DNA of 64,000 nt. Source: Anoxybacter fermentans. Lineage in GTDB: Bacteria > Bacillota > Halanaerobiia > DY22613. The stretch spans positions 682,001-746,000 of the forward strand of contig NZ_CP016379.1 in NCBI RefSeq assembly GCF_003991135.1, in the 5' to 3' direction. The notes beneath the pieces were generated by a model, which did no database searches, was not told the origin of the DNA, and saw only the letters and a program-made list of their open reading frames with translations. Shown here one piece after another: positions 62,595-64,000 of the stretch. The number at the start of each line of letters is the position of its first letter. Position 1 is the first letter of the stretch. Made by a program: the position numbers and the translations under genes.

Positions 62595-62696
62595 GTGGGT
62601 ATCCCATACGAACGGATAGATGAAGATATAAGATCTTTAGTTAGAACTCTAAAAAAGGGAAGATCATTAAGATCTCCCCAGAGCAAGCTATTTTAG
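62595..62696 (+). CDS. Putative 33-aa peptide
   Basis: GTG start preceded by AAGGGGAG, reading MGIPYERIDEDIRSLVRTLK and a basic tail. Soluble, unrecognised; third small frame of this leader region. Confidence 0.35.
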   Translation: MGIPYERIDEDIRSLVRTLKKGRSLRSPQSKLF

Positions 62697-62817
62697 TTAG
62701 TGTGGTATTTAAGTAAACATCAGAATTTTACAAAATCCTTTCTAATTCTGGACATTGATAGTCAATTATTTTTAGATCGGATTTCGCATAGTGCGTACAG
62801 AAAGGAGGGATATAAAT

Positions 62818-63069
62818 ATGCCAGGAGTACCTAGAAAACGTTTGAGGGAAATAAGACAAACAAAATATACACTGGAGGAATTTGCAAAGCTTGTGCATTC
62901 AAGTCCTACCCACCTGAGTGACATTGAAAATGGGAAGAGAGATCCATCTCCGGAGTTAGCATCAGCTATTTGTAGAATTTTAGGGCGGAGTTTTTCTGAA
63001 CTTTTCCCTGACCTTCGCGAAAACTATATCAAAAAAAGCGCATTATTGTTAAGTTTAGCTACCCAATGA
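62818..63069 (+). CDS. Small XRE-type DNA-binding protein
   Basis: 83 aa from ATG 62818 with AAAGGAGGGATATAAAT upstream. A single HTH (residues about 7-60, YTLEEFAKLVHSSPTHLSDI), then a short helix. Likely a repressor of the following segregation genes, whose upstream DNA holds repeated TGTAATACA sites. Confidence 0.85.
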   Translation: MPGVPRKRLREIRQTKYTLEEFAKLVHSSPTHLSDIENGKRDPSPELASAICRILGRSFSELFPDLRENYIKKSALLLSLATQ

Positions 63070-63117
63070 TTGTGATTTGATAGTTTATATTCGAGCAAAA
63101 ACTAGGGGGTGTTGGAA

Positions 63118-63459
63118 GTGAGGAATAAGAGAAAAGAGACTATGACGGCTCAAGAGCTTGCTGATCTTTTGGGGATTAAAAGTGTACAGACAGTCTACAA
63201 GCTTCTTAACGAAGGTAAGATTCCAGGCGTGAAAGTAGGACACCAGTGGGTGATTCCCACCCAAGCAATTTTAGATTGGTTGTATGTTGCAGCATTAGGT
63301 AGTCAGAAGAGAATATTAGAGCATATAGGGGTGGATTTTGGAGAACTGATGGACTGGATAGCAAAACTTAGACATTACGAAAACTGTAGCAATCTTGATA
63401 ACTTGGTTAAAATGCCAGAGTTTGGCTCGATTAAGGAGGAGGTAGTTAATTTAAGGTAG
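63118..63459 (+). CDS. Excisionase-like winged-helix (MerR-type HTH) protein
   Basis: 113 aa from GTG 63118 (AGGGGGTG upstream; GTG 63109 and TTG 63112 are alternatives). The N-terminal helix-turn-helix-17 domain is clear: MTAQELADLLGIKSVQTVYK, LLNEGKIPGVKVGHQWVIP, LDWL. The C-terminal 50 residues are helical. Such domains serve as Xis factors or plasmid partition/copy regulators; next to a ParM-like gene it might be the DNA-binding adaptor. Confidence 0.82.
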   Translation: MRNKRKETMTAQELADLLGIKSVQTVYKLLNEGKIPGVKVGHQWVIPTQAILDWLYVAALGSQKRILEHIGVDFGELMDWIAKLRHYENCSNLDNLVKMPEFGSIKEEVVNLR

Positions 63460-63463
63460 TTAT

Positions 63464-63562
63464 GATGTATTACAATGTAATACAATGTAAGACATTGTAA
63501 TACAAAATTCTAAAATCATTGAAATGACGGGCTTTTGAGTGTAATACATTTGTAATACAAGG
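63464..63562. repeat. TGTAATACA repeats, putative centromere or operator
   Basis: TGTATTACA, TGTAATACA, TGTAAGACA and TGTAATACA follow one another at 63467-63503, and two more TGTAATACA copies lie at 63539-63560 just before the actin gene. The spacing is close to one helical turn in the first block. ParM-type systems have their centromere in this position. Confidence 0.75.
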
Positions 63563-63572
63563 AGTGATATAA

Positions 63573-64000
63573 ATGAGTAAAAATATTGCTGTTGATGTAG
63601 GATTTGGATTTGTTAAAGCGACGGATGGTAATAAAGAAGTGATTTTTCCATCTGTGGTTGGGGAAGGAAGGGAGATCAGATATAAACCAGGAGTAACGAT
63701 AAACAACGATGCGATAAAAAATCTTTTTGCTGAAGTTGATGGAGAAAAATATTTTGTAGGTGATTTGGCAACTCGACAAAGTGAATTTTTACAGTCTACT
63801 TTATCAGGTGATCGGACAAACTCTATTGAATATGATGTGCTCTTTAAGACGGCATGTGCACTTTTGAATAATGGTTCTACTGAAGTGAATATAGTAACGG
63901 GTTTACCCGTAAATGAATTTACACAGTATAAAAATACTCTTGAGAAAATGTTATTGCGGATTCATAAAATAAAGCTTAACGATATCAGTTATTCTTTTGA
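63573..64000 (+). CDS. ParM/StbA-like plasmid segregation actin (partial, runs off window)
   Basis: The first 142 codons are in the window. Phosphate loop 1 of the actin fold is KNIAVDVGFGFVKATDG; later NIVTGLPVNEF is the usual VTGLP motif of ParM/Alp proteins. The protein polymerises with nucleotide to push plasmid copies apart. GGAGTGATATAA precedes the ATG. Finding it on an integrated element means the element also exists as a low-copy circular plasmid or derives from one. Confidence 0.88.
   Translation, partial: MSKNIAVDVGFGFVKATDGNKEVIFPSVVGEGREIRYKPGVTINNDAIKNLFAEVDGEKYFVGDLATRQSEFLQSTLSGDRTNSIEYDVLFKTACALLNNGSTEVNIVTGLPVNEFTQYKNTLEKMLLRIHKIKLNDISYSF

Larger units (their letters stand above)
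31256..64000. mobile_element. Integrative element inserted at tRNA-Leu (right end outside window)
   Basis: The left boundary is inferred from tRNA-Leu with a tyrosine integrase gene pointing at its 3' end. Plasmid-type functions (excisionase-like protein, ParM-like actin, centromere-like repeats) lie at the right. Between them sit CRISPR cassettes, possible defence genes, an IS element and several XRE regulators. The host palindrome family stops just before it. No conjugation or phage structural genes are in the window, so whether this is an ICE, an integrated plasmid or a phage-plasmid is open. Confidence 0.75.

Noticed and set aside
62477-62686. 69-aa minus-strand ORF
   Set aside because: Antisense to the small-ORF leader region with no promoter or ribosome site of its own.

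Overview
Organism. AT-rich, anaerobic, Firmicutes-like DNA. A T-box leader precedes glycyl-tRNA synthetase, most genes have AAGGAGG-type ribosome sites, and tRNA genes encode CCA. Split sodium-pump decarboxylase genes, small ferredoxins and a multi-subunit proline-oxidation cluster point to a fermentative low-GC anaerobe. Halanaerobiales is my best guess from gene content only; no 16S or reference was available. Region 1 (1-31.3 kb) is ordinary chromosome: glycyl-tRNA synthetase, an MFS transporter, tRNAs Thr, Trp, Pro, His and Leu, a NatAB-like ABC exporter, small redox and hypothetical proteins, a decayed second MFS gene, a DUF1848 protein and an aminotransferase. It also holds a four-gene Na+-translocating oxaloacetate decarboxylase operon, an M23 peptidase, a five-subunit FAD/Fe-S dehydrogenase operon followed by pruA (probable proline to glutamate route), a frameshifted chemoreceptor, an ECF S component, a P1 peptidase and a TPR protein. 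About nine copies of a roughly 210-bp imperfect palindrome sit between these genes, and a 400-nt stretch at 18.67-19.07 kb folds on paper into a large multi-stem RNA with no coding content. Region 2 (31.26-64.0 kb, right end outside the window) looks like an integrated mobile element: a tyrosine integrase lies 83 bp from the 3' end of tRNA-Leu, and the far end carries an excisionase-like protein, centromere-like repeats and a ParM-like actin. The palindromes of region 1 are absent from it. Its core (about 32.8-58.2 kb) is a CRISPR super-locus of about 20 tandem cassettes with roughly 140 repeats in three families: A, 37 nt, GTTTCAGTCTCC...GGTTGCAAC; B, 30 nt, GTTTCAATTCC...GGCTACAAAC; C, 37 nt, GTTTCAATCCTTG...GCATTCAAAC. 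All arrays appear to be transcribed leftward. Each family has its own leader (B leaders are 165 nt in all ten copies, C leaders 236-237 nt in four), and most cassettes end in a GACCAGGC/GCCTGGTC hairpin terminator. No cas gene is present, so processing and interference proteins would have to act in trans. Genes embedded among the cassettes are an sce7726-like nuclease-fold protein, a DUF6575-like pair, two paralogous coiled-coil proteins, a two-gene unit with a holin-like membrane domain, and an IS200/IS605 element with TnpB. Region 3 (58.2-64 kb, the element's control end) has three leftward double-XRE-domain regulators, each followed by one degenerate CRISPR repeat of a different family. The first of them shares its upstream motif with the CRISPR leaders. 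It also has an RRNPP-like TPR receptor overlapping a 44-aa exported pre-peptide gene, a fourth double-XRE regulator with a divergent promoter and shared operator-like motifs, several very small ORFs, and the segregation genes. The most unusual content is the cas-less three-family CRISPR cassette array on a tRNA-integrated element, coupled by sequence to its own XRE regulators and next to a peptide quorum-sensing pair.
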